DNA of 64,000 nucleotides from NCBI GenBank assembly GCA_021153985.1, contig JAJKJM010000044.1:1-64000 (forward strand), given 5' to 3'. The notes beneath the pieces are model-generated. The model saw only the letters and a program-made list of their open reading frames with translations, was not told where the DNA came from and searched no databases. This DNA comes from Polaromonas sp. (lineage in GTDB: Bacteria > Pseudomonadota > Gammaproteobacteria > Burkholderiales > Burkholderiaceae_C). Below are positions 56,416 to 64,000 of the stretch, one piece after another. A program made the position numbers and the translations under genes. Numbering within the stretch: position 1 is the stretch's first letter; each line of letters begins with the position of its first letter.

Positions 56416-57119
56416 TGGAGCCGATGCGGCTGAACGCCGACCGTACGGAGCCCGTCCTCGTACGGGCCGGGTCGCTGCCGTGGCTGCCGTCGCCGCAACC
56501 CGGGGTCGAGCGGCGCATGCTAGAGCGTGCCGGTGCAGAGGTGGCTGTGGCAACGTCGCTTGTGCGCTATGCAGCTGGCAGCCGGTTTGACGCGCATTCG
56601 CATGCGCTGGGCGAAGAATTTTTTGTGCTCAGCGGCGTATTTGCCGATGAGCACGGCTCATACGGCCCCGGTACCTATGTGCGCAATCCGCCGGGCTCCA
56701 GCCATAGGCCTTTTAGCGACGAGGGTTGCATCATCTTCGTCAAGCTGCGGCAGATGAACGCACTCGAACAGCGCCGCGTTGTCATCCGTGCAGCAGACAG
56801 GCCCTGGGTGGATGCAGGAATCGCCCGGCATCGGCGTGCATTGCTGCATGAGGGGCCCAGGGAAACCGTTTTCCTCGAACGGCTGGAACCGGGGTGTACC
56901 ATGGCCGCGCAGCACGCGCGTGGCGGGCAGGAAATGCTGGTCGTCGAGGGCTCGGTTCGTGTCGAAGCCGGTGACAGCACGAACGCACGCGCTGCGGGTG
57001 CGCAGGACCTTGGCCCTATGTGCTGGCTGCGTAATCCACACACCCGGCAGCCTGCGCTGGCCAGTTCCGAAGGTGCCTTGTTGTGGGTCAAACGTGGCCA
57101 CGTGGTATCGACGGTTTGA
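56415..57119 (+). CDS. ChrR-type (anti-ECF sigma) double-cupin protein without an ASD domain
   Basis: FDAHSHALGEEFFVLSGVFADEHGSYGPGTYVRNPPGSSHRPFSDEG; second cupin in the C-terminal half. Confidence 0.87.
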   Translation: MEPMRLNADRTEPVLVRAGSLPWLPSPQPGVERRMLERAGAEVAVATSLVRYAAGSRFDAHSHALGEEFFVLSGVFADEHGSYGPGTYVRNPPGSSHRPFSDEGCIIFVKLRQMNALEQRRVVIRAADRPWVDAGIARHRRALLHEGPRETVFLERLEPGCTMAAQHARGGQEMLVVEGSVRVEAGDSTNARAAGAQDLGPMCWLRNPHTRQPALASSEGALLWVKRGHVVSTV

Positions 57120-57150
57120 AGGTGCGGCAGGCCGCCGCGAATGGAGCACT

Positions 57151-57828
57151 ATGCAGGTCTTACGTGAGCTTGCCCTTTTCGAGCCTTTCAGCCGCCTGAG
57201 TGCTGATGGCCGTAGCCTGTTGACGGAGGGCGCGGTTCCGATGAATGCGCTGGCAGGGGCCGGCATCATTCACAAGGGCCAGCCGGCCTCCGGCGCCTAT
57301 GTGGTGCTGTCAGGCCGGTTGCGCGTATACACCGTCACGCCTGCCGGTACCGAGGCGACGCTCTATCTGGTGGAGCCCGGCGAGACCTGCGTGCTCTCGC
57401 TCAACTGCCTGTTCAACGATCTCCTTTATCCTGCCTGGGTTCAGGCCGACAAGGCCACGCGTGTCGCCGTCATTCCAGGCCCCTTGTACCGGCAGCTCTT
57501 CAAGCAGGAAGCCTGCATCCAGGACCTGACGCTGCATGCGCTCTCGACACTCGTTTTCAGGTTGATGGCAGAACTCGATGCTGTTCATTCCTTCAACCAT
57601 CGGCAACGCCTTGTGCATTTTGTGTTGCTGCACGCCTCGTCCGATGGGGTACTGAAAACGACGCAGCAGCAGCTGGCCGGGCACCTGGGTACATCGCGTG
57701 AAGTGGTGGCGCGGCTGATGCAGGGGCTGGTCGCGGAAGGGTTCCTGAAAAGCCAGCGCGGTCAGATCATCATCAAAGACCTGTTCGGTTTGCGCCGCCT
57801 GCAAAGCCTGCCGGAGTCCGGCGCCTGA
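57151..57828 (+). CDS. Crp/Fnr-family transcriptional regulator
   Basis: cNMP-like beta-roll GQPASGAYVVLSGRLRVYTVTPAGTEATLYLVEPGETCVLSLNCL; HTH TTQQQLAGHLGTSREVVARLMQGLVAEGFL. Confidence 0.9.
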   Translation: MQVLRELALFEPFSRLSADGRSLLTEGAVPMNALAGAGIIHKGQPASGAYVVLSGRLRVYTVTPAGTEATLYLVEPGETCVLSLNCLFNDLLYPAWVQADKATRVAVIPGPLYRQLFKQEACIQDLTLHALSTLVFRLMAELDAVHSFNHRQRLVHFVLLHASSDGVLKTTQQQLAGHLGTSREVVARLMQGLVAEGFLKSQRGQIIIKDLFGLRRLQSLPESGA

Positions 57829-57836
57829 CAGGCTTC

Positions 57837-58295
57837 TCACTTTTTGCCGGTGATGGCTTTCCAGTGCTTCGGCTCGACCGGCGTGATGGACAGGCGATTG
57901 CCCTTGCGCAGCACCTGCAGGTCGGCAAGTTCCGGCCGCGCGCGCAGGGCGGGCAGGGTGATGTTGGGTATCTTGCGCAACACCTGCACATCCACCAGCA
58001 TCCATCGCGGCTCTTCGGGTTTTGACTTGGGGTCGTAGTAGGGTGATTTCGGATCAAACTGCGTGGGATCAGGGTAGGGCGTAGACGCTACCTCTGCAAT
58101 GCCGACAATGCCAGGCTCGGCACAACTCGAGTGATAAAACAACACCCCGTCGCCAACCTGCATGCCGTCGCGCATGAAATTGCGCGCCTGGTAGTTGCGC
58201 ACACCTACCCAGGGAACCGTCGATTTCTTCGCCGCGAGCGCGTCGTCGACCGAGCATTCTTCAGGTTCGGATTTCATGAGCCAGTAGCTTGTCAT
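57837..58295 (-). CDS. EVE domain protein
   Basis: YWLMKSEPEECSVDDALA...WVGVRNYQARNFMRDGMQVGDGVLFYHSSCAEPGIVGIAEVAS. Confidence 0.95.
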   Translation of the reverse strand: MTSYWLMKSEPEECSVDDALAAKKSTVPWVGVRNYQARNFMRDGMQVGDGVLFYHSSCAEPGIVGIAEVASTPYPDPTQFDPKSPYYDPKSKPEEPRWMLVDVQVLRKIPNITLPALRARPELADLQVLRKGNRLSITPVEPKHWKAITGKK

Positions 58296-58411
58296 GGAGC
58301 GGCCTTTGGGGTTCGGTCAGGGGAATGCGCAAGCTTAGCGGAGCATCGATTCCCCCTCAAGCCACTGTGATTCCCAAGACGAGTTGGCCGCGTTGACCCG
58401 CGTGGCCAATG

Positions 58412-59524
58412 TCAGCGCCGGAATTTCCCGTCCGTGCCGATGATCGAGAGATCGGCAAAGTCCAGGCCGGTATGGTCTTCGGGCGAAAAGCTCACCTCCA
58501 GGCCACCCAGATCGTACTTGCGCATGCCCTCCAGGGCTGCCTGGAGTTTTTCGCGAGTGGGCTTGGGGCCGGCGCGGCGCAGGCCTTCGACCAGCACCTT
58601 GGCGGCGGCAAAGCCTTCGAGCATGGCGGGGCTGATGTCGTCCCCGCCTTTGGCTTTGGCGAGTTCTTGAGCCTCTTTGACCATGCTGAAGGCGATGGAG
58701 CGTTCATAAGGAAAGACCTGGGTCACGATCACGCCGCGTGCGTTGTCGCCCAGGCTTTTGATGAAGCCGGAAGAGGCGTTGTTGGACAGCGTGACGATTT
58801 GCGCCGCGGAGCCGGCGGTGCGGAAGGCCTTGGTGCCGTCAACCACCGCCTGGCCGGATGCCACCATGATGATGGCCTGCGCGTTGGACTGCATGATTTT
58901 GGGAGCGATGGGCCCGAAGTCAGGTTTGGTGCGGTTGAACTTTTCCAGCACGGCGGGCTGCAGTTTGGCGGCGGCCAGGCCTTTTTGTGCGCCGGCCACG
59001 CCGTCAGCGCCGAAGCTGTCATCTGCATAAACAATCGCAATCCGCGTGATGCCCATGGAGTTCAGGTGGCTGACGGCTTTTTCGGCTTCGCGCTGGTAGG
59101 TCGCGCGTACATTGAAGATGTACTTTTGCACAGGCTGGTGCAGCACCATAGCGCCGGTAGACGGGCCCACCAGGACCACGCCGTGCTTTGTGAGGTGAGG
59201 AATGATGGCTTCGGTATGGGGCGTTCCGCGCGTCAGGAAAAGCGCCATTACGTTTTGCTCTTCAATCAGTTTTTTGGCGTTCTCACTGGCCAGCTTGGGG
59301 TCGAACTTGTCATCGAGTGAAATGAGTTCGACCTTTTGCCCGTTGACACCGCCCTTGGCATTGACGGAATCGATGTAGAGCTTGGCGCCATCCGTGGTTT
59401 CTTTGACGCCTGCGCCAACCGGGCCGGTGAAGCCGGCGGTCTGCCCGACCAGGATTTGCGCCTGGCTGGCTTGGGACAGTGCGACCAGTGCGATGGTTGC
59501 ACACCATATGGTTAATTTTTTCAT
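58412..59524 (-). CDS. branched-chain amino-acid type ABC transporter substrate-binding protein
   Basis: Signal peptide; ILVGQTAGFTGPVGAGVKETTDGAKLYIDSVNAKGGVNGQKVELISLDDKFDPKLA. Confidence 0.93.
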   Translation of the reverse strand: MKKLTIWCATIALVALSQASQAQILVGQTAGFTGPVGAGVKETTDGAKLYIDSVNAKGGVNGQKVELISLDDKFDPKLASENAKKLIEEQNVMALFLTRGTPHTEAIIPHLTKHGVVLVGPSTGAMVLHQPVQKYIFNVRATYQREAEKAVSHLNSMGITRIAIVYADDSFGADGVAGAQKGLAAAKLQPAVLEKFNRTKPDFGPIAPKIMQSNAQAIIMVASGQAVVDGTKAFRTAGSAAQIVTLSNNASSGFIKSLGDNARGVIVTQVFPYERSIAFSMVKEAQELAKAKGGDDISPAMLEGFAAAKVLVEGLRRAGPKPTREKLQAALEGMRKYDLGGLEVSFSPEDHTGLDFADLSIIGTDGKFRR

Positions 59525-59780
59525 TGGTAGTCTCCAGGAGTAGGTCTCCTGGTTGCAAATCTAACCAACAAAGCTCTCCGTTGAAAAGCAGGAAAACCAG
59601 TACGGGGCACCTAAATTTGCGACTTAAGGCATAAATTGCGGGGAATCGGCAGGTAATGGACCCACTTGGGCGACGTTGGGTTTGCCGATGACTTACCGAG
59701 AGGGTTGCGAAGAATCGCGGCCGCAAGGGCATGCGGCGCCCTGCAGCTTCAGGATGGGCCGCCTGGCCTTTGTCTCGACG

Positions 59781-60458
59781 CTAGCGCTTCGTCATCCACA
59801 CGGCCATGGTGTCGAGCAGTTCCTCACGCACCTGCGCATCGGTGCGGCCCGAACGCACCAGCACATGGAAGGCGTGGTCGGCGCCGTCCACGATGTGCAG
59901 GGTTGCCTTTTTGCCGAGGCTTGCCGTTGTCTGCGTGATCAGCGCCAGATCAGCGAGGCTATCGCGCGTGCCTTGCAGAAAAAGCATCGGCAGCTTGACG
60001 CCCGCCAGGTGCGCAGCGCGTTCGCTCGAAGGTTTGCCGGCAGGATGAAGCGGAAAGCCCACCAGCACAATGCCCTCTACGCCGGGCAATGGCTCCATCG
60101 CCTGCGCCTGTGTGCTCATGCGTCCGCCGTATGACTTGCCACCCGCAAACAGCGGTACACCGGGAGTTCGCCGCGCCGCTTCAGCGACCGCCGCGCGAAT
60201 CGCCGCATGCGCAATGGCGGGAGAGTCCGGGCGTTTGGAGCCTTGTTCCATGAACGGAAAATTGAAGCGCAGGCTGGCAATGCCCCGTTCTGCGAGGCCC
60301 TGGGCGATGGCTTCCATGAAGGTGTGATTCATGCCCGCGCCCGCGCCGTGGGCGAACACGTAGCAGGCCTTTGCACTGACGGGCGTCTGCAGCAGGCCCG
60401 AAATGGTGCCGCCTGAGGGGAGCGAAATGGTCAGGGAAATAGGGTGTGTCGGCATCAA
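59781..60458 (-). CDS. alpha/beta hydrolase family protein
   Basis: CYVFAHGAGAGMNHTFMEAIAQGLAERGIASLRFNFPFMEQG; FAGGKSYGGRMSTQAQA. Confidence 0.9.
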   Translation of the reverse strand: MMPTHPISLTISLPSGGTISGLLQTPVSAKACYVFAHGAGAGMNHTFMEAIAQGLAERGIASLRFNFPFMEQGSKRPDSPAIAHAAIRAAVAEAARRTPGVPLFAGGKSYGGRMSTQAQAMEPLPGVEGIVLVGFPLHPAGKPSSERAAHLAGVKLPMLFLQGTRDSLADLALITQTTASLGKKATLHIVDGADHAFHVLVRSGRTDAQVREELLDTMAVWMTKR

Positions 60459-60468
60459 TGGAAAACGC

Positions 60469-60741
60469 TCATTTTGAGGGCTGTATTGCAGGGTCGGCGA
60501 TCCCGGGCGGCAGGCGATTCAGCATCCAGCGGATCGCCAGCGAAACCAATACCAAATCGTCGGCAATGCCAATGACGGGCAGGACGTCGGGGATGAAGTC
60601 AATGGGTGAGAGCAGGTAGAGCGCAACCGCTGCGGTACCCCATTTCAGCCACACGGGCGCTTCGGGATGGCGCAACGCGATCCACAACCGCCGTGCGTCG
60701 CCGCGTATTAAAACCCAGAGCAGAGTCAGGCGTTTGAACAT
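60469..60741 (-). CDS. YkvA/DUF1232 family membrane protein
   Basis: LWIALRHPEAPVWLKWGTAAVALYLLSPIDFIPDVLPVIGIADDLVLVSLAIRWM. Confidence 0.92.
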   Translation of the reverse strand: MFKRLTLLWVLIRGDARRLWIALRHPEAPVWLKWGTAAVALYLLSPIDFIPDVLPVIGIADDLVLVSLAIRWMLNRLPPGIADPAIQPSK

Positions 60742-60861
60742 GAAAGCTCCTTAAAGGCAACCAGCGGGTCGCTGGGTTTCAAATAGCGCTACTTTCCCGG
60801 GCTACAAGGGCACTCAACAGGGCGTTACATTCGCGCGCCGGCATGCGGCTTGTTCCTCTCA

Positions 60862-60980
60862 CTCCTTCCCCCTTTGGGGGAAGGTTGGGATGGGGGCCTG
60901 CAGCGTTTGATAGCACCGCAGCTTTGGATTGGAGGCCGGCGGCCCCATCCCTGCCTTCCCCCAGCGGGGGAAGGAGGAGG
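60862..60980. repeat. REP-like palindromic unit
   Basis: tccttccccctttgggggaaggttgggatgggggc ... ccccatccctgccttcccccagcgggggaagga. Confidence 0.85.
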
Positions 60981-61010
60981 AGAAGGCCAGCCAGCGAGCC
61001 GGCTCTGCGG

Positions 61011-61256
61011 TCAGTGCGCCAGATCGGCAACCAGCTTGTCTGCCGCCTGAACGGCCTCAGCGCGCGTGAGCCAGGTCCTGTCGCTGTCGTGCAGGGGCGG
61101 CAGCGATTCAATGTGTATGACATCGATGTACCAGGGGCCGTCGGGGAAGTGGCACAGCCTGGTCATGTAGTTGCGGCCGTTGGCGGTGCCTGGGACGTAT
61201 TCCTCAATCGGTTCGGGTTCTTCGTCTGGTGCTTCTTGTTGTGGTTCCATGTCCAT
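61011..61256 (-). CDS. hypothetical protein
   Basis: MDMEPQQEAPDEEPEPIEEYVPGTANGRNYMTRLCHFPDGPWYIDVIHIESLPPLHDSDRTWLTRAEAVQAADKLVADLAH. Confidence 0.7.
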   Translation of the reverse strand: MDMEPQQEAPDEEPEPIEEYVPGTANGRNYMTRLCHFPDGPWYIDVIHIESLPPLHDSDRTWLTRAEAVQAADKLVADLAH

Positions 61257-61303
61257 CGGGGTCTCTTTCCAAAACCTGATTATCGGCAAGCTTGCTTGCA
61301 GGG

Positions 61304-61513
61304 CTAATCCTTGAGTTCCACTTTCAGCGCAGCGAGCTTTTTGGCGTAAGCATCCCTGCGTTTTGCCGCTTTGTTTGCTGTCTCGACGGCCTTCTGGATC
61401 GCCTTGGGGCCTTTTGTCGCGGCAGCTTTGATCAAACCGGATTTGTGAGCAGCTTCGGCCTCCGCCCGCTTGAAAGTGGCGATGAGTTCGGCATGGGGTA
61501 AGGGAGGATTCAC
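61304..61513 (-). CDS. hypothetical Lys/Ala-rich protein
   Basis: MNPPLPHAELIATFKRAEAEAAHKSGLIKAAATKGPKAIQKAVETANKAAKRRDAYAKKLAALKVELKD. Confidence 0.6.
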   Translation of the reverse strand: MNPPLPHAELIATFKRAEAEAAHKSGLIKAAATKGPKAIQKAVETANKAAKRRDAYAKKLAALKVELKD

Positions 61514-61547
61514 GGGAAGCTCTTTACTTCTTTACGGCTATTTGCAC

Positions 61548-62297
61548 TCAAGATTCAAAACGCAACTCTACTGCACCGGCTCCCGCTATTTCACCGCGCA
61601 CGGTCGAGTCCACGGGTGCGGCCAACAGGCCGGTACATGACCCGGTAGTCACGATCTGGCCCGCGCGAAGCGGTTGACCGCGGCCGGCACAATGCACCGC
61701 AAGCCATGACAGCAGGCGCCAGACGTCCTGAGCCGGATTGCCGCCCAGGGTGTGGGTGGCAGGTGCGCGGCAAAAACTCAGGGTCGCCTCCAGCGTGCGC
61801 AAGTCAACATGTGCAGGCGTTAACCCAGACGGGCTTCCCAGCACCAGCGCGCTGTGGCACTGCAGGTCAGCCAAATGGGCCAGCGGGTCAGCGGTTTGCC
61901 CATCAAGCAAACGGCTTTCCACAAGTTCAATCACTGGCAGCACCGCGTCAAAGGCGTCGGCCAATTCAGCGGGAGCCAGCAACCTGCCTTTGGGATCCAG
62001 GTCGCGGCCCAGCCGGAAAGCAAGCTCCACCTCGACACAGCGCCACCGCCAGACGGGGCCTTTCAGCGTGACGCCCGAAGCATGTATGCCCGAAGCAGGC
62101 AGCGGTGCGCAATGGGGTTCGGTATGCGGGCTTTTGGCGCCCACCTTCCAGCCGGCGATGGGCCCAATCGTGGCAAGCGTGGCATCCTGGATGGCATAGG
62201 CACCAGCGCGGTCGGCCGGGAGCATGTCGCGCCAAAGCACAGCGGGCCCGCCGGTTCGTGCGGCCACGAGCAACCGGGCGGCTTGCTGAGGGGTCAT
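61548..62297 (-). CDS. 2-keto-4-pentenoate hydratase / fumarylacetoacetate hydrolase-like protein
   Basis: AYAIQDATLATIGPIAGWKVGAKSPHTEPHCAPLPASGIHASG; VEVELAFRLGRDLD. Confidence 0.9.
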   Translation of the reverse strand: MTPQQAARLLVAARTGGPAVLWRDMLPADRAGAYAIQDATLATIGPIAGWKVGAKSPHTEPHCAPLPASGIHASGVTLKGPVWRWRCVEVELAFRLGRDLDPKGRLLAPAELADAFDAVLPVIELVESRLLDGQTADPLAHLADLQCHSALVLGSPSGLTPAHVDLRTLEATLSFCRAPATHTLGGNPAQDVWRLLSWLAVHCAGRGQPLRAGQIVTTGSCTGLLAAPVDSTVRGEIAGAGAVELRFES

Positions 62298-62333
62298 GGG
62301 GACATGACGGTCAGGTCCAGGCAGCGAAAGCCG

Positions 62334-63611
62334 TTACGAGCGTTCCAGGAAAGCGGTGCTACCTGGGCGACCGGACAGCCGCAGCTTTGTTGCGACTTCC
62401 GGCGTCGCCGCCAGCAACTGCCCTTTCTTCCACACCTTCAGCCGGTTCGCCCGTAGCCGGATCGCCTCCACAGGGTCACGCGCCTGCAGCAGCACAAAGC
62501 TTGCATCGCATCCAACGTCCAGGCCATAGCCTTTGAGGTGCATCACCTTGGCGGCATTGGTGGTGACGGCATCAAAGCACTGGCGGATGCCTTTCTGACT
62601 GGTCATCTGCGCCACATGCAGGCCCATGTGTGCCACTTCCAGCATGTCACCGCTCCCCATGCCGTACCACGGGTCCATCACGCAATCATGGCCGAAGGCG
62701 ACGTTGACGCCTGCGGCCATGAGTTCGGGTACGCGGGTCATTCCACGGCGTTTGGGATAGGTGTCGTGGCGGCCTTGAAGGGTGATGTTGATGAGGGGGT
62801 TGGCAATGACGCTGACGCCGCTCTCTGCGATCAGGGGCAGCAACTTGCTGACGTAGTAGTTGTCCATGCTGTGCATGGAGGTGCAGTGGCTGCCGTTGAC
62901 CCGGCCCTGCAGGCCCAGGCGTTGCGCTTCGTACGCCAGGGTTTCGATGTGGCGCGACAGCGGGTCATCGGACTCGTCGCAATGCATGTCAACCAGCAGG
63001 CCGCGTTCGGCGGCGATTTCGCAGAGCAGCCTGACGCTGGCGGCGCCGTCGGCCATGGTGCGTTCAAAGTGGGGGATGCCGCCGACTACGTCTACGCCTT
63101 TGTCGAGTGCGCGTTTGAGGTCGTCAACGCCGCCTTTGGTGCGAAGCACGCCGTCTTGCGGGAAAGCGACGAGTTGCAGGTCGATGTAGGGCGCGACCTG
63201 TTTTTTTACTTCGAGCAGGGCATCGACGGCCAGCAGGCTTGCGTCGCTGGTGTCTACATGGCTGCGAATGGCCAGCAGGCCCTTGGCGACGGCCCAGTCG
63301 CAATAGGTGAGGGCGCGTTCGACTAAAGCCTCGGCCGTTAGCAGCGGTTTCAGCTCTCCCCACAACGCGATGCCTTCGAGCAGCGTGCCGCTTTCATTGA
63401 CGCGGGGCAAGCCGTAGCTGAGCGTGGCGTCCATGTGGAAGTGCGGGTCGACGAAGGGCGGGCTGAGCAGGTAGCCGCCGGCGTCTATGGTTTCGTGGGC
63501 TGGCGCTTGCAAGCCGGGCTCGACGGCGGTGATGGTGCCGTTTTGCACGGCAATGGACATGCCGCTGCGGCCGTCAGGCAAAGTGGTGTTGGTGATGAGC
63601 AGGTCTAGCAT
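62334..63611 (-). CDS. cytosine deaminase-type amidohydrolase
   Basis: PPFVDPHFHMDATLSYGLPRVNESGTLLEGIALWGE; DMHCDESDDPLSRHIETLA; VAFGHDCVMDPWYGMGSGDM. Confidence 0.92.
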   Translation of the reverse strand: MLDLLITNTTLPDGRSGMSIAVQNGTITAVEPGLQAPAHETIDAGGYLLSPPFVDPHFHMDATLSYGLPRVNESGTLLEGIALWGELKPLLTAEALVERALTYCDWAVAKGLLAIRSHVDTSDASLLAVDALLEVKKQVAPYIDLQLVAFPQDGVLRTKGGVDDLKRALDKGVDVVGGIPHFERTMADGAASVRLLCEIAAERGLLVDMHCDESDDPLSRHIETLAYEAQRLGLQGRVNGSHCTSMHSMDNYYVSKLLPLIAESGVSVIANPLINITLQGRHDTYPKRRGMTRVPELMAAGVNVAFGHDCVMDPWYGMGSGDMLEVAHMGLHVAQMTSQKGIRQCFDAVTTNAAKVMHLKGYGLDVGCDASFVLLQARDPVEAIRLRANRLKVWKKGQLLAATPEVATKLRLSGRPGSTAFLERS

Positions 63612-64000
63612 GGCATGGGCCTTTCAGCGGCGATTTGAAGGCTCGCTAACCAGCGAGCGCGAGGCAGGCGGTACACACAGCAGCGGCGTTCAGCGCTGTC
63701 GGGCGGGAAAGCCGGGTGGTCGAATTCATCAACCATGCTCTCCTGCATGCCCAGGCGTTGCATGACGGCGCGCGAGCGGGTATTGCGCAGCGTGGTCACC
63801 GCGACGATCTCTTCCAGGCGCAGGGATTCAAAACCGGCGCGCAAGGACAGGCTGCCTGCCTCACTGGCCAGGCCCAGGCCCCAGAAACGCGGTGCGAGCC
63901 GCCAGCCTACTTCCGCGCAGGGGCCACAAGGCAGTTCCGGGTCTGGAATGTTGAGGCCGGTAAAGCCTGCGAACTGCGGCGCCAGTGCTCCTTCGGCCAG
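63605..64000 (-). CDS. GNAT acetyltransferase (RimJ/RimL type), 5' part beyond the window
   Basis: Frame open to window edge: ...EVGWRLAPRFWGLGLASEAGSLSLRAGFESLRLEEIVAVTTLRNTRSRAVMQRLGMQ. Confidence 0.88.
   Translation of the reverse strand: MAEGALAPQFAGFTGLNIPDPELPCGPCAEVGWRLAPRFWGLGLASEAGSLSLRAGFESLRLEEIVAVTTLRNTRSRAVMQRLGMQESMVDEFDHPAFPPDSAERRCCVYRLPRARWLASLQIAAERPMPC

Noticed and set aside
1-64000. tRNA, rRNA, IS elements, integrases or prophage genes
   Set aside because: Looked for conserved T-loop motifs, transposase DDE motifs and phage structural proteins in the track and found none that I could support.

Overview
The window is about 64 kb of high-GC, gene-dense chromosome. Gene content and intergenic repeats look like a Comamonadaceae-type betaproteobacterium (Polaromonas, Rhodoferax or Variovorax-like). 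That placement is an inference from protein flavour, not a search. I saw no rRNA, tRNA, CRISPR array, IS element or prophage. Most of the window is metabolic and transport housekeeping: DEAD-box helicase, MFS and MATE exporters, metNIQ, GSTs, LysR-controlled loci, and Bug and ABC substrate-binding proteins. The most interesting parts are as follows. (1) A compact MAPEG / SDR / ChrR-type cupin / Crp-Fnr cassette (55373-57828). It has a perfect 18-bp palindrome placed like a class-II Crp/Fnr site, and it is bounded by a vestigial EVE-domain gene fragment on one side and an intact EVE gene on the other. (2) A sulfur-scavenging island (27716-36045) with a sensor-less sigma54 activator and two well-formed -24/-12 promoters, one before a TauD-like dioxygenase and one before an ssuABC-like plus LLM monooxygenase operon. 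(3) A cNMP-domain flavoprotein lacking the TrxR CxxC motif, followed by a UBP-type zinc-finger protein. (4) An FNT channel paired with a PP2C-kinase fusion. (5) Two predicted leaderless promoters with palindromic operators. (6) Matching GTAAA-N6-GTAAA boxes upstream of two envelope-protein genes. (7) Several gene remnants (rhlE, mazF, EVE, DUF4287) and two families of dispersed intergenic repeats. All calls come from reading the sequence and the supplied ORF track; no database search was run.
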